Assembly: GCA_037501455.1 (NCBI GenBank)
Contig: CM074858.1
Span: 43,087,001 to 43,151,000 of the forward strand
Direction of reading: 5' to 3'
DNA length: 64,000 nt
DNA from: Lantana camara
Taxonomy: Eukaryota; Streptophyta; Magnoliopsida; Lamiales; Verbenaceae
The notes under the pieces are model-generated. The model ran no database searches. It worked only from the letters and a program-made list of their open reading frames with translations, and was not told the origin of the DNA. Position 1 is the first letter of the stretch, and every line of letters begins with the position of its first letter. Made by a program: the position numbers and the translations under genes. Shown here piece by piece: positions 10,393-22,314 of the stretch.

Positions 10393-10707
10393 CATTTGAA
10401 ATTGCCTTTGCTTTTGTATTAGTAGTTAGTGAATTAGACCCTTATTTTTTTGTATTTGATGCTTGCTTGTCTCTTGTAGATGTTTATGCGAAGAGCCTGG
10501 AGTTGTGATAATCTCAAACACTAACCCAAAATCGAGAAGAAGCTCCGTGCCCTTAGAAGAGAAAAGAGACAAGAAGAGTTGTCAACCCCGATTCCAATGG
10601 TAGAATTAAATGGGAACAATGGTAACAATGGGGCAAATCAAGGACATAGTCAACAACCACAACCGAATCCACAAGTTCCAGAATGAAGACAAATTAGACA
10701 CTATGCC
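10393..10707 (+). other. Athila-type leader and decayed gag N-terminus
   Basis: Non-coding leader, then a lysine/arginine-rich decayed reading frame from about 10528, with a stop shortly before 10690. This matches the usual position of the basic Gag N-terminus. Confidence 0.45.
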
Positions 10708-13116
10708 ATGCCAAGTATGGAGAGCATTCAAAACAACTTTAACCGATCAGCGATTGCGGCGAACCACTTCGAGATAAAGGCTTCAACAATTAGCCTTTTG
10801 CAGCAAAACCAATTCATCGGACTTGCCACGGAGGATCCAATCTTTCATGTAAATTGGTTTATTGAAGTTTGTGATACATTCAAGCTCAACAATGTACGAA
10901 GATGCAATTACGATTCGGCTCTTTCCATTCTCACTAAGGGACAAGGCCAAGACATGGTTTAGCGCTCTTCCATATGAGACAAAGAGGTCATGGGCTCTTT
11001 TATCACAAACCTTCTTGGAAAAATTTTTCCCACATTCAAAGACGGTTAAATTCCGGAATGATATCACATCATTTCGCCAATACGAAGGAGAAAGTTTATA
11101 TGAAGCATGGGAGAGATTTAAGGAATTACAAAGACAATGCCCTCACCATTGTTGTGAAGATTGGAAGCTAGTCCAATCATTCTAAGGAGGTATTTCTCAA
11201 GCTTTGAAGGTAATAGTCGATTCCACCGCGGGAGGTGCCATTGTGAATATGTATGAAGCCGATGCGATTGAATTGTTGGAAAGGATAGCGGCAAACAATT
11301 CTTGGGCAAGTGAAAGGGGTAACACACCAATTCCAAGGCCTTCTAGTTCTACACCCGGAATGATGCAAGTGGGAGAGTACACCGCCATACAAGCTAAGAT
11401 TGAAGCATTGGAAAAGCAAGTGGAGCAATTCAAAGTTAATGTCGTTTCTAATCAATCTCCCCCAATGCAACCTTTGACTTATGAGATTTGTAGCGGGACA
11501 CACAATTATAGCTCATGTCCTTATGCTTCCCAAGGAACTCCATCTAATCTATCTCCAAGTCCTGAGTAAGTGAATGCCCTCAATCAACCAAGACCTCCAA
11601 ATAATGCTTACTCTCCCACATACAGCCCCGATTGGCGTAACCACCCTTATTTCTCTTGGTGTAACAACAACAATGTACAAAACGCCCCAAGACCACCACC
11701 AAAACCAAGACCCCCCGAAAATTTTCAACAACCTCCTCTTTTCCCTCCACAACAAGTCCAATACCAACCTCATATGCCTCAATATCAAGCACCACCTCCA
11801 CAACCCCAACCTCCTCAACAACAAGCCGAAAAACAAGGTTGGGTAGTTGAATTGGAAAGGTTTATCTCAGTTTCATCAGACCGTATGCACAAATTGGAAA
11901 CACAAGTTGATCAAGTGGTTGTACAAAATTAAAATATGGAGATTCAAATAGGGCAAATTGCAAATACCCTAAATTCAAGGCCACAAGGGCAATTACCAAG
12001 TAAAATGGAGGCTAATCCGAGAGAGCATTGTAATGCTATCATGCTAAGGAGTGGAAAGTCTTATGATGAGCCTCCTTTGCCTTCGTGGTATGATGCCGGT
12101 TCGAGTGGGGTGAGTCAAGAGGAAAAATTGGATGTTGAATGGGAAAAGGAAGAGAAGACTAAGGAAGTTGGAGAAAAGAGCAATCGTATGCCTAAGATGA
12201 GTGATGAGAATAAATCCGAGAAAGAAGATGAGCCAAAAGATAAAGAAGTTAAGAAAAATCATGATGATGAGCTCTCTTTGAAACTAAAGGCATACATTCC
12301 ACCGAAGGTGTATGTGCCACCAATTCCATTCCCACAACGATTGCAAAAGCACAATTTGGAGAAGCAATTCGAAAAGTTCCTTAATGTATTTAAGTAACTT
12401 CATATTAATATTCCATTTCTCGAGGCGTTAGCTCACATGCTAACATATTTGAAGTTCTTGAAGAAATTGGTTTCGAACAAAAGGAAGCTTGAAGATTTCG
12501 CCACCATTGCACTCACCGAGGAGTGTAGTGTTATCATCCAAAGGAAGCTCCCTCCAAAGCTCAAGGATCCTGGGAGTTTCTCTATCCCTTTAACTATTGG
12601 ATTTTTACAATTTGAAAATGCTTTATGTGATTTAGGAGCAAGTGTTAGCCTAATTCCTTTGTCTACTTGTAGGAAATTGGGCTTGAAAGAGCTTAAACTG
12701 ACGAATATGACGCTCCAATTGGTGGATAGATCCATAAAGTATCCAATAGGGATCTTAGAGGATGTCTTGGTTAAGGTTGACAAATTTTTCATCTCCGTGG
12801 GTTTTGTGGTATTAGATATTGAAGATGATGAGCACTTGCCATTAATTTTAGGAAGGCCGTTCCTAGCTGCGGCCGGAGCTAACATCGATGTTCAAAATGG
12901 CTTAATTTTTGGGATGATACAGTGGAATTCAAGATTTTTCGCTCTATGGGTGTGCCACCACCTTCGGATACATGTTGTAAAGTGGGAGTCGTCAATGAGA
13001 AACCAGCAAAGATGGTTAAGAATTTGGAGGGGATAGACCCGGTGATAAAGCGAGAAAATGGAAGTTTGAAGATCCGATTAAATGAGATGTTATGGACCTT
13101 GATTCTTGGAAGTTAA
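10708..13116 (+). pseudogene. Athila-type gag and protease relic
   Basis: Gag of the Athila lineage, with AIAANHFEIKAS, FPFSLRDKAKTWFSALP, SFRQYEGESLYEAWERFKEL and the degenerate knuckle CSGTHNYSSCP, then a proline-rich linker, an acidic linker (12100-12270) and an aspartic protease core (ALCDLGASVSLIPLS, LPLILGRPFLAAAGANIDVQNG). The lineage's DLG catalytic triad is intact. The frame shifts near 10893, runs in one frame to about 12915 with in-frame TAA codons ending at 11185, 11569, 11932 and 12397, then shifts again. Coding homology stops at about 13116, before any reverse transcriptase. Not expressed as one protein. Confidence 0.85.
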
Positions 13117-14591
13117 GAGATGGTCCGGGGAATGTCAAGAACGAGGTCACTCCATGTGACTAGTCACGTGTAGATCATTAATCTCTAAAATGGGTGACAA
13201 AGTCGAGCTAGCGACTATAAACATAGAACTTCTCTTTCTTTCCCTTCTTCTCTTTTCTCTCCCCCTTTTCTTGTTGAGGAATTGATACTTGGTTTATGCT
13301 CTTGTGTAGGTCAATGCCCGGAATTATGTTGCTGGCTCTTTGATTGATTGAGGAGTATCTTGCCATGAGGCCCAATTTAAATTCATTATGATAGCGGTAT
13401 ATTGCCTTAATTTGCGTTTGTGCATGTCTAAGTGGTATTAGTGCGTGTGTATGAAGTTAAATGGCATTGTGTGCTTTTGTACATTAATTGAGACGTTGAT
13501 TGTTGAGCTTTATGTTATCAATGCGTAATTGAGCAATTATTGTGCACTTGTATGTTCTAGGGTGACATTTCAATGTACTATGGTCGCATGTTGAATATTT
13601 GAGTTAGAATTCTTGCAATCTAACGTGGTTATGCATTAGAATGCGAGGCATGATTTGTTGAAGTTGAACATTTGTTGAATTGGGGATTCATTAAAAATTT
13701 GAGTAATTCCGGTGTATTATGGTATGTCTGAATATCCTTCATGGTCTTTGTATGATCTTGTGGCTAAACATCGGTTTGGAGGAAGTTATTGCTTGTTTTT
13801 ATGAGTGAGTGTGTTTTGTTTTCTTCATTTCGGTGTACTACGGACTATTGTTTTCATCTATTAAGGTTAGAATTGGGCATTCTAACGGACTAAACACCGA
13901 TTTTGAAAGCAGAAATTCTGGATACAAGCTGCACGGCCGTGCAGATTAACAGTAGCAAATCCGCAAGGTCGTGTATAACTTTCATGTTGGGATTTTTTGT
14001 TATGCACGGCTGTGCATAGACACTGAAGGAAATTCACAAGGCCATGTATAACTCTTAACTTGCAATTTTTTTAATTATGCATGGCCGTACGAGAAAAAAA
14101 CTTGGCGGCTGTACGACCATGCATAGAGGCCTGAACGAGGTTTTAAGTCCGAAAACTGACTGTTTTCCTCATTTTCAAAACATAAACACACAGACACACA
14201 CGGGTTCTCTCTCACAAACAGTCTTGAGTTCGGATTTTTCACTCACTTTCTCGTCTCCATCTTGAAGGTATATATTTCTCTTCATCTTCATTACTTCTAC
14301 CGATTAAATTCTTAAATATTGGTGCTTTGTGATTTTTCCCAATTCTCCCCAAACCCTAGTTCTTACATTATGGTTCAATTTGTTCGGTAACTGTAGTTGT
14401 TTTTAGCTCATTCTTGCTTATTGTCGTTATATTAGTCTAGATTGAGCATTTGTTCGTTCAATGTGAGGAAATTTTGTTCAAAACCAACTCATTCCATTTA
14501 TGTACACAACATGTTCGATAAAATGCTTCAATTAGTTTTTAGTGCTCCTTCTTGTTCTCATTGAGTCTATTGCTTTCCCTTTTAGGGAATT
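13117..14591 (+). other. Non-coding gap of the Athila-type element with CACGGCCGTG palindromes
   Basis: No coding homology where pol should be. Between 13930 and 14125 there are several perfect or decayed copies of the palindrome TGCACGGCCGTGCA alternating with half copies such as CAAGGTCGTGTATAAC. The remainder is T-rich and featureless. Confidence 0.7.
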
Positions 14592-15577
14592 ATGGCTCCT
14601 AAACGTTTTCGCACCATCGCGGCTTCTAGTTCGAACCTCCCTCCGTCAGCCCTCACTCGTCCAACTTCCGGTTTGGGCAAGGCTTCTATCATTTCCCCTA
14701 TCAAATTTTTTGATCAGTTCCCTTTGATAAAGTTAGGGTTATTTGAAGATGTGAAGACTCTTCTTACAAACATTGGGTGGTGGAATTTCCTCCTAAAAAA
14801 GGCTCTCACGTATGACTCAATCACACGCGAATTTATATGAACTTTTGAATGAAAAGATATTAAGGCTTCTTTTAAAATGAATGGCCGAAGATACACTCTC
14901 ACATACGATGACCTCAAAGATCTTTTTGGATTTCCAGATGGCCCATATAGGATACCCGACACTTGGAACATTTATGAGAATCGGGGTGAAGATTGGCATG
15001 CTTTTGGTGTCAAAGACCCAACGGCCTCTTTTAATGCTCAACACACAAGTGCCACTTCCCTTACTTCGTTTGGCAAACTATCCAAAAGATTTTATCTTCA
15101 ACTATCTTTACCAGTAAAGAGATTAGCGAGAAGATTAACTTGCACGAGCTTTGGATTATGGCTTGCATGTGTAATGGAACGCATATTGATGGCACTCTCT
15201 TCTTGATGATGAAGATGCAACAAGCAGTGAATAATGTGGATGGTGTGTTTTTTCATGGAGAGTTGGTGACCATGCTAGCCCAGAAATATGGTTGGTTTCC
15301 ACCTTCTGATTTTATGGAAGCAGCGCCGGTGATAGACTTAAGTTCGTTAGGCCATGTGAGTGTTTGTAAGATGTGGAAGAACCCTGGTTTGTTTTGGGTC
15401 GTTTACTACCTGGAGAGCGAGAGACCAAAATTCAAGTGCCTGTATGCCTTGGGAGTTAAGTTTAAGAGGGATTTAGACGACGAGCAGAGAGCCGTTATGT
15501 TTAGCCCTGATAATATTGAGGAGCCATTGCAAGAGGAGGAAGCGGCCTTGCCACCACGCTATCACGAGCTCGCTTAG
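14592..15577 (+). pseudogene. ATHILA-ORF-type protein relic
   Basis: Broken reading frames that together resemble the plant retroelement ORF of the ATHILA family, function unknown. Pieces: MAPKRFRTIAAS with LLTNIGWWNFLL (14592-14840), MNGRRYTLTYDDLKDLFGFPDGPYRIPDTW (14877 on, same frame after stops), then through further frameshifts near 15050-15140 to ELWIMACMCNGTHIDGTLFLMMKMQQAV and KYGWFPPSD up to 15577. In Athila elements such ORFs flank gag-pol. Family assignment is by recall of motif style only. Confidence 0.55.
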
Positions 15578-17510
15578 AGATTTGATGTATTATCTCTTCG
15601 CTTTGATACGCACGAGGAGACTACTATAGCCCCCCTATGAGGAGCTTATCTGTTGTCACGATGCTATGGCCGAGATGCAAGCCTCCCACAATGCCGCCTT
15701 GCCACGATGGAGGAGATGCAAAGGATTACGAGCGCTAATGTGATGGCTATCATGGGCTGTTGGGACATCCCACCACCCCTCCCCTCCTTAATGATTCCCC
15801 CATTCATTTTTATGACTTTATTGACCCCGTGTGTGGGGCTTTCCTTGCTAGACTTGTTTTGTTGCCTTACTTTTCAAATTCGTGGATATTTGGTGTCTTA
15901 ATTGGACCTATGTGTAAACCTTGATTATGTTTCATGCTTCACTTGGAAGTTGATGTATAACCTTGTTTTGCAATGTGGAGTGTGTTAATTATCCATGGAT
16001 GCCTAATGTGTAGGTTTTTTTGCAACTTTTGTGGATGCTATTTGTGTGATTCGTGCTCATGATAGTGTTTGTTGTTTACAAGATGGTGTGAGTGTTCATT
16101 GAGCATTGATGCATGTGACTTGTTTGCTTGCTTGAATGATGCATGTTGATTATCATGCTATTCTTAGCACTTGATCCGTGTTTCAAGTTCCATGTTTTCA
16201 AGTTTGGAAGGTGTTGCAGTTCCCCGTTGCCGGTTCTTCGATAATTTAGGGGGTTTTCTTAACTCTTCTTTTAATTCATTGCATGCGGACATTGCAATTG
16301 CTAAGTGGGGGGGGGGGTGAGATAGGACTTGAATGCTTTATACTTTCTTTAGTAGGGAATTTTAAACACTCGACTTTGCTTACCTCTTGAGTTTGATGAT
16401 GATTATCACGGATTGACTCTTTTCTCAAATATTTTCTTGGGATGATTGATGGGTTGTTACGAGATTAAGTAGGCAAGTCGAATGTGTGAACACTTGCATG
16501 AACGGAGATGAGTTTAGTATGCTAGCATGCCCTCATTTTTGCGTGTTTTTTTTAAACGAAATTATGCACTTTAGTCACTCGAAGAATGTTTATGTGTTTT
16601 GAATAGACCTAAATATGTATAAGATTACATTTGAATGTCTTTCGAGGTGAAATAATTAGTTGATTAATGAGTTGGGAAATGAGTTAGGCCATCATTGTCG
16701 GAGTATTACCCTTTTGGCTTTAGCCATTCACTAAATAACGTAATCCGTTTGGCCCTATTGAGCTTAATTGTTGTGCATATTTTTGTTCTTAGCCACATTA
16801 CAAGCCCAAACACAAAAATAATACTTTCTACCTTTTATTTGATCACACCGAGTTTTCTCGTTTGGGTTTATAATTGGGTTGAGAGTTCTTATCCTCAGAA
16901 TTCAGAGAAATATGAGAAAATGAAAAGTAAAAAGAAAGAAAGACTCGAGAAAAGAGAATCAATAGAAAAGAAGGAGAAATGAGCACGAAAGGAAAAGAAT
17001 TGAGATCGAGAAAAAGTGTTGGAAATAAGGAAAGTTGTATTCAACCATTCAAGTGTGGGGAAAATAGTGAATTGTTGAGTAAGAAGGGATTGAGTTTGTT
17101 GTATTGTTATGATGTAAGCTTCTGTGTTTAGTCACTTTTGGGCCAAAATTTCCATAACCGAGGCCCTAAGCCTACATTACAAGCTCAAAACACCTTTTGA
17201 TCCCGAGTCATTTATCGACTACGTTAGTGGAGATAGGCATGAAAAGTGTAATTCTAAAACATATGAAGTGCCTATGAGAAAGCCATAAACCAATTCGAGT
17301 GATCATTGTGCATTCTTTCGCTTAAATCACACACTTACACAAGGGTATGTTATTTACACTTTTCTTGTTAAAATTTATGCTAGTTAGTTATTTGTTTGAT
17401 AGGCTAAATCTCTTGAGACAACTTGATGATGGTCCAGAACGAATTTGTTTGAATGTGGATCGACTTTTCAAATAATTGTCGGATTACTCAAGGACGAGCA
17501 ATGTTTAGGT
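15578..17510 (+). other. Athila-type 3' non-coding region
   Basis: No protein homology. Contains a 12-base G run at about 16305, AAGTGTGGGG-like purine motifs near 17050 of the kind common in Athila 3' regions, and a basic ORF at 16695-16982 (KMKSKKKERLEKRE) that I regard as chance. The tract GTGTTGGGG just before 17520 probably derives from the polypurine tract. Confidence 0.6.
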
Positions 17511-17521
17511 GTTGGGGTATT

Positions 17522-18866
17522 CGTTAGGTTTAATTTCCGTGTCCTTTTGAGTGTGAATTAGATTGATGTTTAGGTCGTTTGAGGTTGATTAGATATATTT
17601 TGGTTCATTTTTAGGTATAAGCCAAAGGATTGAAGAAATGTCAAAAAATGGAACGAAAACGGAGCTAAAGAGTCAAAAATAGCAATTGGTGGATATGGTA
17701 CAAATAATGCACGGCGGCATAGCCTTTAGATAGCTTTTCAGCAAGGCCACACAGCCTTTACATAGCTTTTCAGCAAGGCTACGCAGCACTGCACGACCAT
17801 GTAACTCAGGCGTTACAATTATGCACTACCGTGCATAAATCTCGAGTTTTAAAGGAAATTATATTGAACAGCCGTGCAACACAGTACTTGGAGTTTTGCA
17901 CGGCCGTGCGGGGTTAAAAGTGTCTACAAGTTTTATGCCTCTTTTAGCCTATTTACGAGATTTTGCTAGGGTTGGAGCCTCATTCTTTACCGAATTCATT
18001 TCTGGAGCTGGAGGGAGGCTATGGAAGACACAAGTTCCTTTCCTTATTACTTTGAAGATGTTTCGAAGACCAGTTTCAATTTCTTTCCCTCTTTATTGCT
18101 TTCCTAGTTCTAGCATTTAATTTCCTTTATTTTAGTTGAGTAAGTGTTATGTTGAGTCCTTGAATCTTGTAGAGATACAATTGTTGTTGAATGATTATCT
18201 TTAATTTCGATTAATGAGTATGAATTCCTTAACATGTTCTCTCTCTTGTTTGTTGGTTGATTGCATGAACATGAGTGGCTAGATCTTTAGGCAAAGGGGG
18301 GTGATGACCTGTGTAGGGTAAGTGTTTGATGAAATGCCTAGGTGGGACTACTTGATCTTATGCTTGTGAAGTTGTTTTGTTTGCTTAACTAAGCTTGATC
18401 ACCTTAATTATGAACATAGATTTGCATGCTAATTGAAATATTGTATGTAAATTGGAAGAGATTTCACAACACTTAAGGGCTAAGTATAAAGAGATTTAAC
18501 TTAGACTTGAGCAATTAAGCAACTGATTAGCCGGGCCAAGCCGCTAGTTAGTTTCTTGCACTAATCTTGATTAATTGATCTAATTAATGAGCTAATGACC
18601 ACGAGAACGGCGTTAGACGTAATTAGGTACACGCATTTGCCTTCGAGAGGAGCTTTTGCATATTTTAGTGATTAGAATTGTGAGATATGTGATTCCACTA
18701 AAGTATTAAGCGAACACAAGCCCTGCATAATTGTCACTTCCCCTTGCCACTTGGTTATTCTTGTCACTTGGCTTTGATTTCCCCTTCCCGTGGGATTCGA
18801 CCCCTTGTGCTACAATTGTTTCTACAAGCTTGCACTTGGGCTTAAAACATAATTTTACACCTAACA
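17522..18866 (+). repeat. 3' LTR of the Athila-type element
   Basis: From about 17522 (GTTAGGTTTAATT, start slightly decayed) to ACACCTAACA at 18866. Contains decayed GCACGGCCGTGCG palindromes at 17705-17910. The ORF at 17896-18120 is chance. Confidence 0.8.
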
Positions 18867-19978
18867 ATGTGCACTTTTAAATTATTTATTTATGCGACTT
18901 ACGTGTTTGTTTTATTATTTATGTGATATTCTTGAATTATTTGGATTGATATTTGAAGTTTTATTTGAACCTTATATGAATTATTTGAACGTTTATGCCC
19001 TATTTGCCTCATTTTCTATACTTTTGAATCCGTTTTCGTCTGTGATTTTGTGATTACGTGCTATGCATGGATTATATGTATCATGAATGTGTTTTTATGT
19101 TCGTTGCATGTTTTTGAGTTCGTTTGATACTATTTTCGAACCGTTTTATTTGTTAGGGACTTAAGGGCCTAAGTTGTTTTAGCGCACCTTGCGTTCCGGA
19201 AGGCGTAACTCGAGATCGGGAATTTGGATTCAAATTCCTAAAGAAGTGTTGGACTTGTAACAAAGCATGGAAGCTAGAGAACTTGGCCTAATATTTTGCT
19301 AAACCCGTTTGTTACTCCGAATTTTGCCCGAAACACGATCCATGTGACAGCTTTGCCACCCCCACCCGTTTTGCTTATATCCTACCCGTTTCTTATCCGA
19401 TTTGAGCCATTTTTGAACCCATGTGACCCTTATTCAATATCCTATGTCTCCCTCTACTCCTAATTTCAGACCAACCTAGATAGGAAGCAAGAAAGGAGCT
19501 GGAACGAGAGAAAAAGAGGAGAAAGAAGAAAGAGAGTAGGGGACTATTCACTTTTAGGGATTTTGAGCTCGTTCAACCTCCGCTCTTCGTCAAATCCAAA
19601 AGGTAAGTTCAGAATTCGAACCTCCATTTTCTTAGCTTTCTTTTAAGTTATGATTTGTCCATTTTCATCCTTTTTTGAGCATGTTTAGAGCTGATACATG
19701 AATAGTTAGGTTTAATTTCCATTTCTTGAATTTATGCTTTTATTTTCAGATTTCTTGAGGTTTGATGCATGAAACATGACCACTCTAGCTTACTTTAGAC
19801 ATTCATAGACTTGAATTTGAATTATATGTTGTGTGAAAGGATCCACCATTGAAGAACTTGGAGATATTTGAAGCTTTATGACTGAAATTTGCTTCCTTCT
19901 TCTTGTCGTGTGTTTGTGTGATGATTGTGGAGTGTTCTTATTGAGTTTTAATGATGTTTTGTTACTTTTAACTGCTAC
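18867..19978 (+). repeat. Old Tekay-like LTR 'L0', left part
   Basis: U3-to-leader part of an old long LTR. It shares with the younger LTRs the block GGGACTTAAGGGCCTAAG...GCGCACC...GTTCCGGAAGG (19153-19210) and a donor-like AAAG|GTAAG at 19602/19603. It is interrupted at 19978/19979 by the gag-only element and continues at 57528. Confidence 0.65.
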
Positions 19979-20978
19979 TTTTTGATATATGTGAAATACG
20001 TGAGTTATGAATGTGATTATGTGCACATCACATGTTTTAGAGTTTGATTTAAGTGGTTCTTGGCTCGTTTTGTAAAAACGGGATTTGTGAGGGACTTGAG
20101 GGCCTAAAGCGTTTAGCGCACCTCGTGTTCCGGAAGGTGTCACTTGAGCTCGAGAATTCGGATTCAAATTCCGGAAGATGCGTTGGACTCGTAACGAAGA
20201 ATACAAGCCAAGAAATCCAACTTTGTATTTTTCTAACCCCATTTGACCCTCCGAAAGTCGACCGGAACGAGAAAGTAGAGACAAGAAGACACCCTTTGAC
20301 TACTCTTGAGTATGTGGGCCCTAATTAACCCCAACTAAACCCTTAACCATGGTTCCTATGCACCTAACTCAACTCTCTCTCTCTCTATGCCTGAAATTTT
20401 GAACCACACCCCCCCCCCCCAAGCCAAAATATCAGCCACAAGAAGAGAAAGGAAGAGAAGAAGAGAGAGGAAGGGGAGAACTCCATTTTCTTCAAGTTTT
20501 GGAACTCAAACTCCATCAAATCTTCACCAAATTAAGAGGTAAGCTTGTTTTTGTGATTTAATCCTCTTTGTGGTCATTTTAAGTTCAACTTTGCAAGATT
20601 TAATCCATGATTGCTTGAGATAGGATATATTGCATGAATATTGGAGGTATGGGCAATTTCTTGATTCTTGCATGTTTCTTGATGAATTCTTTTGATTCCA
20701 AGGATGTTATATGACTCTTTGACAACATATTTGATTTATATGAACTTGGTTTAAGTTTTTTTGAAGGATTCATTAGTGTATCATTTAGGGTTTTGCATGA
20801 TTTGCCTTAATCTCTTCTCTTGCTTGAGTGTTGCTTGTTTGGTTCGTTTTTATGGCTTCGCTTGCATGATTTTTGTTTCCCTAACCTTCATATATGTGTT
20901 TCCTTGATGCTTGTGTGGTTTGGGATGAGTTTTAATGTGTTTTGGGGAGCAAAACCTTGTTTTTTCATGGCTGGAGAA

Positions 20979-21110
20979 AATCCACGGTCCTGGATTTTAT
21001 GCTTTGAAAACATCCACGGCCGTGGATTTGTGTGGCAGATTAGGGGTGGTTTTTGGACTGGAATCCTTGTCCGTGTATTCCCTCTGTGTTAAAAATCCAC
21101 GGCCCTGGAT
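20979..21110. repeat. Cluster of four ATCCACGG-type palindromes
   Basis: AATCCA-CGGTCC-TGGATT (20979-20996), ATCCACGGCCGTGGAT (21012-21027, perfect), GGAATCC/GTATTCC (21060-21081, decayed) and ATCCACGGCCCTGGAT (21095-21110). Inside the predicted intron, about 440-570 nt after the donor. Confidence 0.75.
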
Positions 21111-21652
21111 CTCAGGGGCAGAAACTTTTGTGTTCCGTCTTCGTTTTCTTGTTCGTTTTGGTCGATTCCTTCCACGATCTTGATCCTAATAGATGAATAC
21201 TTGTTTATATGTATAAGATACTTTGATATAGCTTGGTATTACATGAATGTGATGTGTTTATGATTGATTAACGTATCATACATGTAGCATTAAGATTTCG
21301 AATTCGTTTGATGTGATTTGCTCTTTATATGATTCGATTTGTACCCTTAAGTGTATGAATGACTTTGTACTTTGCTTACTTGACTTGCATGTAATTTCTT
21401 TGCTCTTATATGAAGTATATGCCTTGTCTATGAGTTATATGATGTGTTTTATGTGATGCATGAAGCTTGTGAACTTGTTAACGTAAAATATGTGATTTAT
21501 GTATTAATGTGATTCGGTATGGGTTCATATGATACAAGTGCTACCTTGTTGCATTCCGTAAGCATCATACGTATCCATATGCATATGCCGAGCATCTAAG
21601 TGGTTTATTTTGAGTCTAAGTTTGCCTTGTGATCTTTGCTTTGTTTTTAGGT

Positions 21653-22314
21653 GTGCCCCGCGGTTGAAGAGGTCGTTTCTTAGAAGGGTTTGTGTTGGTT
21701 TCGTCGGTGTGGTCAGCAAGGTGAGGTTTTGTTCTTTTACTTATTACGACCTACAAACCTAAATGTGTTTTAAGCCCGGATGCGACATATACGTATATAT
21801 GTATATAGATATGTGTATGATATGTATTTTGCGGGAATTGGCCCTATTGTTATGAAACGTTTGAAAAACTCTTTTACGTATAAGTAAGCTCTATTTTCGT
21901 CTCTTTCCTTTGAAAATCGGGTTGGTGTGCGTTTCTTAGATATGTGTATGATATGTATTTTGTGGGAAGAGGCTATATGATATGTGCCCCGTGGTTGAAG
22001 AGGCTATTTCTTAGAAGGGTTTGTGTTAGTTTCATTGGTGTGGTCGACAAGGTGAGGTTTTGTTCTTTTAGATATTATGACCTATAACCCTAAATATGTT
22101 TTAAGCCCGCATACGACATATATGTTTATATGTATGTAGATAAGTGTATGATATGTATTTTGTGGGAATTGGCCTTTTTGTTATGAAACGTTTGAAAAAC
22201 GCTTTTACGTATAAGTAAGCTCTATTTTCGTCTCTTTGCTGTGAAAATTGGGTTGGTGTACGTGTGTGTGATATGTTTTGGCGAGATAAGCTTTGTGTAA
22301 GTGTAAGTGTAAGT
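21653..22314 (+). repeat. 331-bp tandem duplication in the gag-only 5' LTR
   Basis: The stretch starting GTGCCCCGCGGTTGAAGAGG at 21653 recurs at 21984 as GTGCCCCGTGGTTGAAGAGG and continues in parallel. The 3' LTR has one copy (from about 47174), so the duplication arose after insertion. Confidence 0.8.

Larger units (their letters stand above)
10082..18866 (+). mobile_element. Non-autonomous Athila-type Ty3/gypsy element, 5' LTR truncated
   Basis: Plus-strand element: LTR fragment 10082-10365, primer-site region 10366-10392, gag and protease relic 10708-13116, long non-coding gap, ATHILA-ORF relic 14592-15577, polypurine-like tract near 17510, 3' LTR 17522-18866. The two LTR ends share the zone from AAGCGAACACAAG to ACACCTAACA. 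No RT, RNase H or integrase homology can be seen between protease and the ATHILA ORF, so it must have relied on an autonomous partner. Multiple stops and frameshifts show it is old. Confidence 0.85.

Noticed and set aside
16300..16315. Long G run as a polypurine tract marking an LTR at 16.3 kb
   Set aside because: No LTR start follows and the matching LTR end pairs with a start near 17522.
19790..20284. 164-residue minus-strand ORF, similar to 45432-45800
   Set aside because: Antisense to LTR sequence and similar only because the LTRs are copies; no domain.
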